From the NCBI RefSeq assembly GCF_043557345.1, contig NZ_JBIFFV010000006.1, positions 124,001 through 188,000 on the forward strand: a DNA stretch of 64,000 nucleotides, given 5' to 3'. A program made the translations under genes and the position numbers. The DNA is from Sulfitobacter sp043557345. GTDB taxonomy: Bacteria > Pseudomonadota > Alphaproteobacteria > Rhodobacterales > Rhodobacteraceae. Each line of letters begins with the position of its first letter. Position 1 is the first letter of the stretch. The notes beneath the pieces are model-generated. The model was given only the letters and a program-made list of their open reading frames with translations. It was not told the origin of the DNA and did not search any database. Below, piece by piece: positions 34,068 through 43,154 of this stretch.

Positions 34068-36311
34068 TCAGTCGCTGCCATGTACCGCGATCTGCGCGTC
34101 GGCGGCGGGGCGGAACTTCCACTGTACGGCAAAGATCACCGCCGCCACTGCGATGCCGATGAGGTCGGTCATCAGACCGCCCGCGATCATGCACAGCGCT
34201 GCAAGGATCAGGCCCAGCCGGATAAACCAAGCCGCCCCGCTGCCCGCGAACCAGCCCTGCATGCCAGAAGACAGCAGGTAGACCCCGAAGACCGCCGTGA
34301 CACCGGCGCGGATCACCTCGAACCACGTGCCGTCCATCAGGATCGCGCCGTTGTAGAAGAACATGAAGGGCACGATGAAGGCCGAGATGCCGATCTTGAA
34401 GGACGCCACCGAAGTCTCCATCGGGTTGGCGCCCGAAATCCCCGCCGCTGCGTAACTGGCCAGCGCCACCGGGGGCGTGATGGCCGATACGACGGCGAAG
34501 TAGAAGACAAAGAAATGTGCCGTCAGCAGCGGGATGCCCAGTTGCACCAGACCGGGGGCGACGACCGAAGCCGCCACCGCATAGGCCGCCGTGGTGGGCA
34601 TGCCCATGCCGAGCAGAATGGCGATACACATGGCAAAGAACAGGGCAAGGAACTGGCTCGCCTCTGCCAGACCCAGCAGCACGGAAGAGAAACGCGCGCC
34701 GACACCGGTCAGGCTGATGACCCCTACGATGATGCCCGCACAGGCGCAGACCGCGATGATCTGGATCGACATGATCCCGGCCAAGTCAAAGGCTTTGACG
34801 ATGCTGCGCGGCCCCATGCGGAAGGGCGTGAACCACGACACCACCGCCGCTGCCGCCGTCGCCAGCGTGCCCGCGCGGATGATCGAATAACCCATGAAGA
34901 GCGCATAGATCAGGATGATGATTGGGATGAACAGAAACACCCGGCGCAGCATGTCCTTGAGCTTGGGCAGTTCCTCGGACCGCATCCCGCGCATGCCCAG
35001 CTTGGCCGCTTCGAAATCCACCATGAAGTAGATCGACACGAAGTAAAGCACCGCCGGGATGATCGCCGCCACGGCGATATCGGTGTAGGGGATGCCCGTG
35101 ATCTCGGCCATGATGAAGGCGCCGGCCCCCATGATCGGCGGCATGATCTGCCCCCCGGTCGAGGCGGCGGCTTCGACCGCGCCTGCGGTCCGGGCCGGGT
35201 ATCCCACCTTTTTCATCAGCGGAATGGTCAGCGAGCCTGTCGCCACCACATTGCCCGCCGAGGTGCCGTTGATCATCCCCATGAGACCCGAGGCAAAGAT
35301 CGCGACCTTGGCCGGCCCCCCACGCGCGCGGCCCGCCGCGGCAAAGGCGAAGTTGACGAAATAGTCCCCCACCTTCGACGCCTGAAGGAAGGCCGCGAAG
35401 ATGATGAAGAGGATGATATAGGTCGACGACACCGCCGTGGTCGGCCCCAGAATGCCCGCATCGGTGTAGACCTGGCTAAAGAAGCGGGTCCACTGGATGT
35501 TGGGCGCGTTCAGGAAGCCCGGCAGCATGTCCCCGACGAAGACATAAACCAGGAAGACACCCGAGATCACGATGAGCGCAAGCCCCGCCACGCGGCGCGT
35601 CAGCTCCATGATCAGCGCGGTGCCCGCAACTGCGGCGATGGAGATGCCAATGGGCGCAAAGGGCGTGCCCGTCGAGTTGCGCATCAAGGTGCCGTACATG
35701 GCGATGAGGTAGATCGCCACGGCCACCCCGCAGATGGAGAGCAACAGGTCCGCAGGCGAAACCTGCCCCCGCGCGCGTCCGCGCAGCCAGCCCACGACGA
35801 TGCCGATGGCCGTGGCTGCAACCAGTGGCAGGCCATAGTGATAGATTTCGAGGGTCTTGAACTCGGGGCTCATGCCGTTCCACTGGGTGCCGCCAGCGAT
35901 CTGGCTGGCGATGCTCCACGCGGTCCAAATCGAATAGAGCGCCGGGATCATCGCGGCCCATGCCACCAAATCCAGCGGATGACGGCCCTGCCCCTCGCCC
36001 TCATCCACAAAGGCGCGGGCGGAATAAAGGGTAAAGCCAAGGATCAGCGCGCCCGCGATGTGTACGATGCGGAAATTCCACGTCTCCATCGGGAAGGTCG
36101 GCAGCAGCGGGATGCGGATGCCGGTCAGTTCGCCGATCGACATGCCGTTGAGGGCCGCCATATGAAAGAAGGCATAGATCGCCGACATGGCCGCAACGAC
36201 CAGATAGGTGCGCCCGGTGAATATGCGGCGATTGCTTTCTACCGGTTCGTCATCAACCCCTTCGGCGACAATCGGGCCCTGCGGATCGGCGGCGCTATGC
36301 TGGTCTGTCAT
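34068..36311 (-). CDS. TRAP transporter fused permease (4TM-12TM type, TAXI system)
   Basis: A 747-residue membrane protein in which the small and large TRAP membrane subunits are fused, as usual for TAXI-type systems. The first four helices end near residue 240, and the DctM-like part follows. Hallmarks include GLMGMINGTSAGNVVATGSLT, MKKVGYPARTAGAVEAAAST and TGGQIMPPIMGAGAFIMAEI, and LLGMGMPTTAAYAVAASVVA in the second repeat. The ATG at 36311 is preceded by AAAGGAAG. It uses a sodium or proton gradient and receives substrate from the TAXI binding protein coded 111 bases upstream. Confidence 0.95.
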   Translation of the reverse strand: MTDQHSAADPQGPIVAEGVDDEPVESNRRIFTGRTYLVVAAMSAIYAFFHMAALNGMSIGELTGIRIPLLPTFPMETWNFRIVHIAGALILGFTLYSARAFVDEGEGQGRHPLDLVAWAAMIPALYSIWTAWSIASQIAGGTQWNGMSPEFKTLEIYHYGLPLVAATAIGIVVGWLRGRARGQVSPADLLLSICGVAVAIYLIAMYGTLMRNSTGTPFAPIGISIAAVAGTALIMELTRRVAGLALIVISGVFLVYVFVGDMLPGFLNAPNIQWTRFFSQVYTDAGILGPTTAVSSTYIILFIIFAAFLQASKVGDYFVNFAFAAAGRARGGPAKVAIFASGLMGMINGTSAGNVVATGSLTIPLMKKVGYPARTAGAVEAAASTGGQIMPPIMGAGAFIMAEITGIPYTDIAVAAIIPAVLYFVSIYFMVDFEAAKLGMRGMRSEELPKLKDMLRRVFLFIPIIILIYALFMGYSIIRAGTLATAAAAVVSWFTPFRMGPRSIVKAFDLAGIMSIQIIAVCACAGIIVGVISLTGVGARFSSVLLGLAEASQFLALFFAMCIAILLGMGMPTTAAYAVAASVVAPGLVQLGIPLLTAHFFVFYFAVVSAITPPVALASYAAAGISGANPMETSVASFKIGISAFIVPFMFFYNGAILMDGTWFEVIRAGVTAVFGVYLLSSGMQGWFAGSGAAWFIRLGLILAALCMIAGGLMTDLIGIAVAAVIFAVQWKFRPAADAQIAVHGSD

Positions 36312-36375
36312 GGAGGCTTCCTTTCCCGTTATCTGCGCGGGATCTGTCCCGACAATCAGGCGGGATGATGGCAAG

Positions 36376-36400
36376 ATGCCGCCCCGATTAGGGACGGCAT
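36376..36400 (-). other. Intercistronic stem-loop between TAXI binding protein and TRAP permease
   Basis: ATGCCG(C)CCC and GGG(A)CGGCAT form a 9-bp stem with one mismatch around GATTA. It lies between the binding-protein stop (36423) and the permease start (36311). There is no T-run, so it more likely stabilises the upstream message than ends transcription. Confidence 0.4.
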
Positions 36401-36422
36401 GCAGTTTTGTCTAGGTGTTAGC

Positions 36423-37403
36423 TTAGTTGCCGTAGATCATATCGTCGGAAATATCGGCATCCGCGTTCTCTTTGAACCAAGCCGCCGCACCGGGGTGCCA
36501 TTTCAGAACGGTGTTCTTCTCCCAGTTCTCAGGCAGGGTCGAAGCCGCCGCCTTGTGAATGCCCTTCATCCGCTCATTGTCGGACATGACGACATCCACA
36601 GCCGCTTTGACGAAGGATTCCGGCAGATCGCAGTTGGCAATCGCGAAGTTCCACATGGAGACCGAACGCGCGCCCTCTTCCAGCGTGGTGTAGGTGCTGG
36701 CGTCGATGGTGAACTCGGACACCGGGAACTCTTCGAGCAGTTTGGCCTGCTCTTCCTCGGTGAACTCGATGATGTTCACATCCGTCTGCACTTCAAGCTG
36801 GCTGACCGCGGGCACCGGCACACCGGCGGCAAAGGCGATCACGTCCAACAGACCGTCCTGCAGCTGGCCGCCCAGATCGGTCCAACCGCCGTTGCGGCGC
36901 TCATACTCGACGCCAAGCGTGTCCATCATGCGCGGGAAATAGGTGTCCGAGGTGGAGCCCGCCGGACCAAAGCCGATCTTGGCACCTGCCGGAATGTCGG
37001 CGACGGAGGCGATGCCCGAGGACGACAGCGCGGTCACGGAGAAGGGTGTCTGATACATCGGGAACATCGCGCAGGCTTGGGTCATTTCCAGACCGGGGGC
37101 GATGGGGTTGGTGCCAGCCAGCGATTCCGCCGCCGGCCCCATTGTGGTCATGCCAAAGGCCGCCTCGCCGGTGTGGACCAGCGCCATGTTCTGCATCGGG
37201 CCGCCGGTGACTTCGCCGCCGCCGGTCAGACCCAGTTCCTTGGCCACGAGGTTCGCCCAGCCCGAACCATAGGCGAAATAGGTGCCGCCTTGGCTGGCCG
37301 TGCCCACGGTGAAGCTGCTCGGCCAGTCGGATTTATCGACGTCCTGAGCGGCGGCAGCGCCTGCCAGAATGGTGCTTGCGGCGAGGATTGCGGTGAATTT
37401 CAT
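36423..37403 (-). CDS. TAXI-family TRAP transporter solute-binding protein
   Basis: A 326-residue periplasmic binding protein. The signal peptide ends at AGAAAAQD. The family pattern SFTVGTASQGGTYFAYGSGW is followed by ALVHTGEAAFGMTTMGPAAE, then IPAGAKIGFGPAGSTSDTYF, GWTDLGGQLQDGLLDVIAFA and the C-terminal NERMKGIHKAA, all usual for TAXI proteins. These often bind glutamate-like or other organic acids, but the ligand cannot be read from the sequence. It is the first gene of the TRAP pair and is followed by a stem-loop. Confidence 0.93.
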   Translation of the reverse strand: MKFTAILAASTILAGAAAAQDVDKSDWPSSFTVGTASQGGTYFAYGSGWANLVAKELGLTGGGEVTGGPMQNMALVHTGEAAFGMTTMGPAAESLAGTNPIAPGLEMTQACAMFPMYQTPFSVTALSSSGIASVADIPAGAKIGFGPAGSTSDTYFPRMMDTLGVEYERRNGGWTDLGGQLQDGLLDVIAFAAGVPVPAVSQLEVQTDVNIIEFTEEEQAKLLEEFPVSEFTIDASTYTTLEEGARSVSMWNFAIANCDLPESFVKAAVDVVMSDNERMKGIHKAAASTLPENWEKNTVLKWHPGAAAWFKENADADISDDMIYGN

Positions 37404-37661
37404 GTCTCTCTCCCTTGGTTGCTCTTAACGGGCGTCGGCACAGGGTGCCGCGCGCCGCCGCTGTATTCAGCTTGTTCGGCCAATTAACTGTACTCCGGCA
37501 GGCAGAGGCAAGTCCGAATTTGCCGCAAAATGCGAGATGCGAAAGAAAGAGACCGCCTGCCGTTGGATCAGTGGCGTTTTCCCTCTCGGTCCCCGCCTGA
37601 TAGCCAGAGATGCCTTATGGAGAGAATCACATGGCAAAAGGCTGCCCCGCGCCGCACCCGG

Positions 37662-38375
37662 TCAGAAGCTGTGCCAGACCCCGACTTTGACCTTGGTCAC
37701 AGCGTCGGTGAATTCATGCGAAAGGCCCAGTTCCAGAAAGCTGTTTTCCGAGACCTTGATCACATGCGCGGGCGCGAAGGCCAATGTCTCATCCCCGTCT
37801 GACGGAGCGGCAAACTCCAGCTTGAAGATCGACAGGTTGTCATTCTTATGGTTGATGCCAAAGCTGCTGTCGATCTTGCCCAGTGTTTCGCCGTCTTCGT
37901 AAATGGCAAAGGTGCTTTCCACCCCCAGCCAGCCGCTGCCCCAAGCCCCCGATACCGGACGCCCCCAAGACAGGCCGGGCCGCAGGGCTGCCACCGCGCT
38001 GCCATCCCGTTCGGCCCAGCCGAGACCGACTTCGGCGGCGAAAACATTGTCCCCGCCCGAGAGTTCCAGCGGATAGCGCAGAAAGGCGATGGCGCTGACC
38101 TGCCCCGCGCTCTGGCTTTTGCCGATGTCGAGGCCGAAGGTCAGTTTCTCGGTCACCCCGTATTCGTAGTAGAACGCGCCGAAATCGCCAAAGTCGGGTC
38201 CGTCAACGGTGGTCTCATAGGACAGGGTGACAAAGCTTTTGTCTTCGCCCCGCGGCCATGCCGCCGCGGCGGCCTCGCGCGCCGGGAGGGCTGCAGTGCC
38301 CAAGGCGGCGAGCATGGCGAAGCCGGACAAGAACCGCCGCGTGAGGTCGAAAGGCATTTTCGCAGTTTTGCGCAT
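37662..38375 (-). CDS. Exported small beta-barrel (outer-membrane-type) protein
   Basis: A 237-residue protein with a signal peptide (cleavage near REAAAAA) and a mature part made of alternating amphipathic strands, for example KSFVTLSYETTVDGP, AFYYEYGVTEKLTFGLDIG and FLELGLSHEFTDAVTKVKVG. It ends in Phe (VGVWHSF), as many outer-membrane barrels do. No family recognised. The ATG at 38375 is chosen; Met at residue 7 is an alternative. It is the last gene, 47 bases after the receiver protein, of the minus-strand signalling-polysaccharide operon. It could be the outer-membrane exit or a surface protein, but that is inference. Confidence 0.6.
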   Translation of the reverse strand: MRKTAKMPFDLTRRFLSGFAMLAALGTAALPAREAAAAAWPRGEDKSFVTLSYETTVDGPDFGDFGAFYYEYGVTEKLTFGLDIGKSQSAGQVSAIAFLRYPLELSGGDNVFAAEVGLGWAERDGSAVAALRPGLSWGRPVSGAWGSGWLGVESTFAIYEDGETLGKIDSSFGINHKNDNLSIFKLEFAAPSDGDETLAFAPAHVIKVSENSFLELGLSHEFTDAVTKVKVGVWHSF

Positions 38376-38422
38376 GGTAAGTTCCGCGTGTTCGGAGCCG
38401 CGAGAGGCTGAGCGATGAGATA

Positions 38423-38782
38423 TTAAACGATCGACCGAATGAAATCCGCCAGTTTCAGCGGTTTGAACGGCTTGTGCAGAATGTGATCTGCCCCGAGGTC
38501 GCGAAACTTCCTCTCCGACTCGGGCGAGGTTTTGGCGGTGCACATGACGATCTTCGTGTCGTCCAAATCCGCATTGGCCCGCGCGCAGCGCAGCACCTCC
38601 ATACCATCGGGGGGGGGCATCATCACATCCAGCATGATCACGTCGAAAGACTGCGTTTCCATCGTGGCAATCGCGTCGAGCCCGGTCGCCGCGAAGGTCG
38701 GTTCGATGTCATCTTCGGTCATCATCGCAAACTCGATCAACTCACGGATGTCATCCTCGTCATCGACGAACAACACTCTCAT
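38423..38782 (-). CDS. Stand-alone response-regulator receiver protein
   Basis: A 119-residue single receiver domain (CheY-like). The acidic pocket is VDDED (Asp7/8), the phosphoacceptor Asp52 lies in VIMLDVMMP and the conserved Lys104 in LHKPFKPL. There is no output domain, so it must act by protein contact or as a phosphorelay intermediate. Its start overlaps the histidine kinase stop by four bases (ATGA), so it is the probable partner of that kinase and could shuttle phosphate to or from the Hpt protein coded at 47006-47341. Confidence 0.93.
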   Translation of the reverse strand: MRVLFVDDEDDIRELIEFAMMTEDDIEPTFAATGLDAIATMETQSFDVIMLDVMMPPPDGMEVLRCARANADLDDTKIVMCTAKTSPESERKFRDLGADHILHKPFKPLKLADFIRSIV

Positions 38783-40782
38783 GCCGATGCCCCCTGCGTG
38801 GGCGCCGCGCCTGTATCCCGGGCAAAACGCACAAAGAACGTGGTGCCGGGGTTCTCATCGCCGTCTTCCTCCGAGCGTGTCTCAAAGCTCACATCGCCAT
38901 CTTGTCGCAACACCAACTCCCGCGTGATGGCCAGCCCCAGCCCCGTCCCATTCGCTTGGTTCTCGCGAGAGTGCACAGGGTCAGCGAACCTTTTGAACAT
39001 ACGGTCATGGGCGGCCCTTGGGATGCCCGGCCCCGCATCGCAGACATAGAACGTGACCCATTGGTCGTCCACCTCGGCACCGATTTTTACCGTGCCGCCG
39101 CGTGGGGTATATTTGACCGCGTTGGAAATGAGGTTGGAGAATATCTGCTGCATGCGCACGGTATCGACCCGCACATAGGCCTCCTGCGCCGCATCGGGGC
39201 CTGTGTGAATGTCGAGTTGCACGTCACGGTTCACCCCATAGCCGGTGTTGGCCGCAATGGCTTCCGACAGCACTTCCGATACCGCGACACGCTCGGTCTG
39301 GATGCTGAGTTGGCGCTGATCGATCGCCTGAAGGGTCAAGATATCGTTGACCAACACCAACAGCCGGTCGGCATTGCGGGTGGCCATCGACAACAGCTTG
39401 CCCGCGTTCTTCGGCATGCTGTCGCCAAAGCGGTCATGCAGGATTTCGAGCGACCCGGCGAGGGACGTAAGCGGCGTGCGCAGCTCGTGGTTGACCGAGG
39501 TGACAAAGGCTGCCCGCGCGGCCACCAGACGTTCTTCGGCAGAGATGTCCTGAAGCACGTTATAAGCGATGTAATCCCCGTGCAGATGCAGCTTCATCAC
39601 CCGGCATTGCACCGCCACACTCTCGTTCTCGGCGGTGGTGATCTGAATGCGGTGAACGGCCACGTCTTCGTCCATCTGCGAAAAGGGCGGGACCATGCCG
39701 CGCAGCTTTTGCACGGCTTCGATGTCCGATGAGACGCCCATCAGTTGCCGCGCCTTGCGGTTGGAGCGGTGCAGCTTGTTGTTGTCGTTATAAACGATCA
39801 GCCCGTCGCCGACATTCTCAAAGATCGCATCGAATTCGCTCTGCGCCACGCGGATCCGTTCGCGGTGCCTTTCGGAATTGCGCAGCGCCTGCGCCAATTG
39901 GGTCGACTGCCGCCGCGCGCGGCTCGCCGCATTGATCACCGTCAGGAACAGGATCGTGGCAAGCCCCACGAAAACCAATGTGCGCTGCCAGTAGTTTTGC
40001 AGCACCGCCCGTTTGCTGCGCGTCACGTCGATATAGAGGTCCAGCGCCGGAATCTCCTTCCGGGCGCGGAACACGGGCGTATCGGGGTCGCGCGGAGGCC
40101 GCCCCGAAACGAAGGCCCGCTCTCCGTTGGAGGTTACCACCTCGACATACATGTCCTGTTGCATCCCATCTATCGCCAGCAATTGCGAGTAGTAATCCTC
40201 GCCCAGCGAAGAGGCCAAGACCCCGCGCGACCGGCCATCCATGCCGATCAAGGGCCATGCAATCGGGGTCAGCCGCCGCCCCGTGGCCCGCGACACGATG
40301 GGCACCCCGACCGTATATTCATCGACATCAAGGCCAATCGCCGCCTGAAAATAGGCCCGGTCCCCAAGGTACTGCCCCATCAGGGGTTTGACCGTGGCCC
40401 AAAGCACGATCCCATCGGCGCCGATCAGCACAAGCGCATCGACCTGCTCGGTCTCCTGCACGGCGGCATTCATCAGATCGCCGTATTGCGCCTCAAACTG
40501 CTCGTGGTCGCTCAGGCGCGCGGTCGACAGCTCATCAATCAGCCCCCACATCCGCACATTCGCAACCGAGAGTGAGGCATCGACCGCCTGCTCGTAAAGC
40601 TCCGCGAAATGCTCAAGCTCCACCTCTGCGCGGGTCGTGGCACGGTTGTAGTCGGACCACGTCAGAGCCGCGAGCCCGACGAAATAGGTCACAACGACCG
40701 TCGCGATCAGCCCCCAGAAGAGCGTTTGCGCGCGCGAAGAGGGTTCCGCGTCGGCTTTGTTGGTGGGCTCAGTGCTGACCAT
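38779..40782 (-). CDS. Membrane sensor histidine kinase with extracytoplasmic Cache-like and PAS domains
   Basis: A 667-residue sensor kinase. Transmembrane helices at about 21-41 and 265-285 enclose a 220-residue periplasmic domain that looks Cache-like (DALVLIGADGIVLWATVKPL). Cytoplasmic parts are a PAS domain (about 313-415), a HisKA domain with the phosphorylated His432 in SVNHELRTPL and an ATPase domain with Asn555, DAGPGIP (583-589) and GTGLGL (613-618). No receiver is fused. It overlaps the receiver gene by four bases and lies one base after the GGDEF-like regulator gene. It is probably the input of a phosphorelay that controls the polysaccharide enzymes of the same operon. Confidence 0.93.
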   Translation of the reverse strand: MVSTEPTNKADAEPSSRAQTLFWGLIATVVVTYFVGLAALTWSDYNRATTRAEVELEHFAELYEQAVDASLSVANVRMWGLIDELSTARLSDHEQFEAQYGDLMNAAVQETEQVDALVLIGADGIVLWATVKPLMGQYLGDRAYFQAAIGLDVDEYTVGVPIVSRATGRRLTPIAWPLIGMDGRSRGVLASSLGEDYYSQLLAIDGMQQDMYVEVVTSNGERAFVSGRPPRDPDTPVFRARKEIPALDLYIDVTRSKRAVLQNYWQRTLVFVGLATILFLTVINAASRARRQSTQLAQALRNSERHRERIRVAQSEFDAIFENVGDGLIVYNDNNKLHRSNRKARQLMGVSSDIEAVQKLRGMVPPFSQMDEDVAVHRIQITTAENESVAVQCRVMKLHLHGDYIAYNVLQDISAEERLVAARAAFVTSVNHELRTPLTSLAGSLEILHDRFGDSMPKNAGKLLSMATRNADRLLVLVNDILTLQAIDQRQLSIQTERVAVSEVLSEAIAANTGYGVNRDVQLDIHTGPDAAQEAYVRVDTVRMQQIFSNLISNAVKYTPRGGTVKIGAEVDDQWVTFYVCDAGPGIPRAAHDRMFKRFADPVHSRENQANGTGLGLAITRELVLRQDGDVSFETRSEEDGDENPGTTFFVRFARDTGAAPTQGASA

Positions 40783-40783
40783 T

Positions 40784-41734
40784 CTAGGCTTGGTGTCCTA
40801 TGTCATTGGCGGCAAGGCAGATGCTGCCCGGCGCACTTGTTTTTCCAGCACTTTCGACGCCTTGAATGCCCCGCGCAAGCGAGGTGGCGACAGCCGCGTC
40901 CGAGGGCGGCACGACACAGGCGCTCACGCTCAAGGGCCGCGAGGTCCAGCCTTCTTTCACGGTGGCAGAGGCCTCTGCCACGACTGAGATAAACTGCTGC
41001 GCCCGCGCTTCAAGCTGGGCGCGATCCGCGTGGAGCGCGCCATAGACGAAAAGGTCATCCTCCCAATGGGCGAACCCGTCCTGCGCGGGGATTTCGACCT
41101 TGCCAAAAAGCCCGGCCACGAGGCGCTGAAGCTCTTGCCGCTGCGCGCGCGCCGCATCGGATTGATCACGGTCGCCATCAATGCGGAAGACGATCAGGCC
41201 AAGGTCCTTTTGCATCGCGGGCGACAGCGACATGAGATGCCCCTGAAACCCCGATTTGCTGCCCAAAAGGCTGGGCACCGTGGCCTCGGACACGCCTGGC
41301 GCGGCACGGCGGCGGGCGCCGCGGTTTTCGCCCGAACGGCGGCGGTCCAACTCGGATTTCAGCCGCAGGCAACTGCGCATCCGGGCCTGAAGCTCGATCC
41401 GGTTGAAGGGCTTGGTGACATAGTCGTTCGCCCCCGCCATGAAGGCTTCGGACAAAGACCCCATGTCTGTTCGGCTGGTCAGCATAATGATCGGCACATC
41501 GCTCCATCTGTCCAAGGCACGGATACGGGCACAAAGCTCGATACCATCGATATCGGGCATCATTATGTCCATCAGGATCAGGTCCGCCGTGGCTTCTTCG
41601 CTTTCGATCGCGTCGAGTGCGCTGCGCGGATCGATGAAACTGACGACATCGTCGAACCCAAGCTCAGAAAGTGTCGCGCTGATGAAATCCTGCGCGATAT
41701 CCGAGTCGTCGACTGCGATAATTCGTGGGCTCAT
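40784..41734 (-). CDS. Response regulator with a degenerate GGDEF-like output domain
   Basis: A 316-residue protein with a receiver domain (acidic Asp9/10, phosphoacceptor Asp56, Lys108) and, after a basic linker (RRRSGENRGARRR), a C-terminal domain of about 170 residues with GGDEF-like secondary-structure order. The place of the catalytic GG[D/E]EF motif reads HWEDDLFVYGAL (residues 223-234), lacking both glycines, so cyclase activity is unlikely. The domain could bind a nucleotide or a partner. Start is the ATG at 41734; the longer frame is not convincing. It lies between the membrane protein and the histidine kinase genes with gaps of four and one base. Confidence 0.8.
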   Translation of the reverse strand: MSPRIIAVDDSDIAQDFISATLSELGFDDVVSFIDPRSALDAIESEEATADLILMDIMMPDIDGIELCARIRALDRWSDVPIIMLTSRTDMGSLSEAFMAGANDYVTKPFNRIELQARMRSCLRLKSELDRRRSGENRGARRRAAPGVSEATVPSLLGSKSGFQGHLMSLSPAMQKDLGLIVFRIDGDRDQSDAARAQRQELQRLVAGLFGKVEIPAQDGFAHWEDDLFVYGALHADRAQLEARAQQFISVVAEASATVKEGWTSRPLSVSACVVPPSDAAVATSLARGIQGVESAGKTSAPGSICLAANDIGHQA

Positions 41735-41738
41735 AGTT

Positions 41739-43154
41739 CTAATTCCACTCGTTAACTCTTTCAAAAACACGCCATCGGCTGTTTTGAAAAACCTCCTCAT
41801 ACCCCGGCATCTGCGATTGCTTCAGCTGCGGGAACCTACGCAGAATTCTGTCTGCTGTGGCCTGCCCTTCCGCCTGCCGCGGGACCACGATGTAACCTGT
41901 GCGCGGCACGCCCCCTTCGAGCGCCCAGTCGTAGGCAGGCTGTCCGGCGATCACCAACCGGTCGATATCCCCCAGACCGACGACGATCTCGGGGTTTTTC
42001 TCAACATCTACCATAATATCGGACTTGTCGCGCAAGAATGAAACGACCTCTCGCGCGGGGCGCGACGCTGCGTTTTCCGTGCCGAGCATGGCATGGGTCC
42101 AAGCGCGGGTTTCGTCATGGGCGACATGGCGCATCACAACCCCCGAGGTCGCCAGCGACAGCGCCATCAACGCGATGGCAATCGGCTCGCGCAGGGGCAG
42201 GTTCGGCCAAAAGCGGATCGCGGCGGCCAAGACCCCCAGCATGGGGGCCAGCGCCATGGCCGGGTCGCCTTCGACATGGAAAAAGACGTTGAGCGTATAG
42301 CCACCCAGCACCGCCCCTACCGCTGCCAAAAGCGGCATGAACAGGCGCGGCACCATGATATTGCGCAGGATCGCCACAAGAGCCGCCGGGCCAAGCCCGG
42401 CCAGAATGACCAGATGCTGCCGCAAGGTCAGCGGCGTGGCGCTTTCCGACAATAGTGGGATCAGGCGGCTGTCGAAGATCATGCTGACGAACATCAGCGC
42501 CCCCACGGCGGCGGCCACGGGATAGAACATCGCCACCAGATAGCCGGTCGAGGAAACTGCGATCATGCTGGGCCGTGCCGCGACGATCATGAAGGGCATC
42601 GCCCCGAGGCAGAGCATCAGCCCATAGCTGTCCGACAGGGCCACCACCAACAACCCTACGGCGACTTTCATCATATCGGGCGCATTGCCCGTGAGCCGTA
42701 GGTTGACGATCCCGCGCGCAAAAAGCCATGTGCCCAAGATGCAAAACATCGTCTCTGGCCCATCGGCCAAGGCGCGCAGGAAAAACGGGTTCAGCGCCAA
42801 AAGCAGCACCACCAGCGCCGAGGTTACGCCCGAAAACCCGCCCGTATCGCGCAGGTTGAGGAACCACAGGACCAGCAGCCCTGCCCCCACCAGCGCGGAG
42901 AGCACGAAGGGCACCGGCACCTGCGTATCGGGCAAGACCGCCTGCCCCAAAAGCGACAGCGCATAGGGCACGGGCGGGTAGAAGGCATCGCTCGCCTTGA
43001 ACTGCGCCGGCCCTTCGATCTGCACGATGGACTTGGCCCAAAGGTCGGTCACGTCCATCGACAGGAAGCCATGCGCCTCGGTCCAGCCCAAGGTGAGCAA
43101 AAGCACCAGCGCCAGCGCGACAAAGCCGAAAGACCATGAGGCGGCGCGGATCAT
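41739..43154 (-). CDS. Multi-spanning membrane protein of the polysaccharide operon (GT-C-like)
   Basis: A 471-residue protein with roughly ten hydrophobic helices in its first 350 residues and a soluble C-terminal segment of about 110 residues (ENAASRPAREVVSFL to the end). The N-terminal periplasmic loop has the acidic motif MDVTDLW and SDAFYPPVPYALSLLGQAV, reminiscent of GT-C glycosyltransferases that use lipid-linked sugars (PMT/ArnT type), though I cannot confirm the family. It overlaps the GT2 gene start by four bases. Role is probably sugar transfer or modification of the polymer. Confidence 0.6.
   Translation of the reverse strand: MIRAASWSFGFVALALVLLLTLGWTEAHGFLSMDVTDLWAKSIVQIEGPAQFKASDAFYPPVPYALSLLGQAVLPDTQVPVPFVLSALVGAGLLVLWFLNLRDTGGFSGVTSALVVLLLALNPFFLRALADGPETMFCILGTWLFARGIVNLRLTGNAPDMMKVAVGLLVVALSDSYGLMLCLGAMPFMIVAARPSMIAVSSTGYLVAMFYPVAAAVGALMFVSMIFDSRLIPLLSESATPLTLRQHLVILAGLGPAALVAILRNIMVPRLFMPLLAAVGAVLGGYTLNVFFHVEGDPAMALAPMLGVLAAAIRFWPNLPLREPIAIALMALSLATSGVVMRHVAHDETRAWTHAMLGTENAASRPAREVVSFLRDKSDIMVDVEKNPEIVVGLGDIDRLVIAGQPAYDWALEGGVPRTGYIVVPRQAEGQATADRILRRFPQLKQSQMPGYEEVFQNSRWRVFERVNEWN

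Noticed and set aside
34080..36368. 762-codon open frame on the plus strand over the TRAP permease
   Set aside because: It is the antisense frame of the well-supported TRAP gene. The peptide is rich in Arg, Asp, His and Gln with no family pattern.
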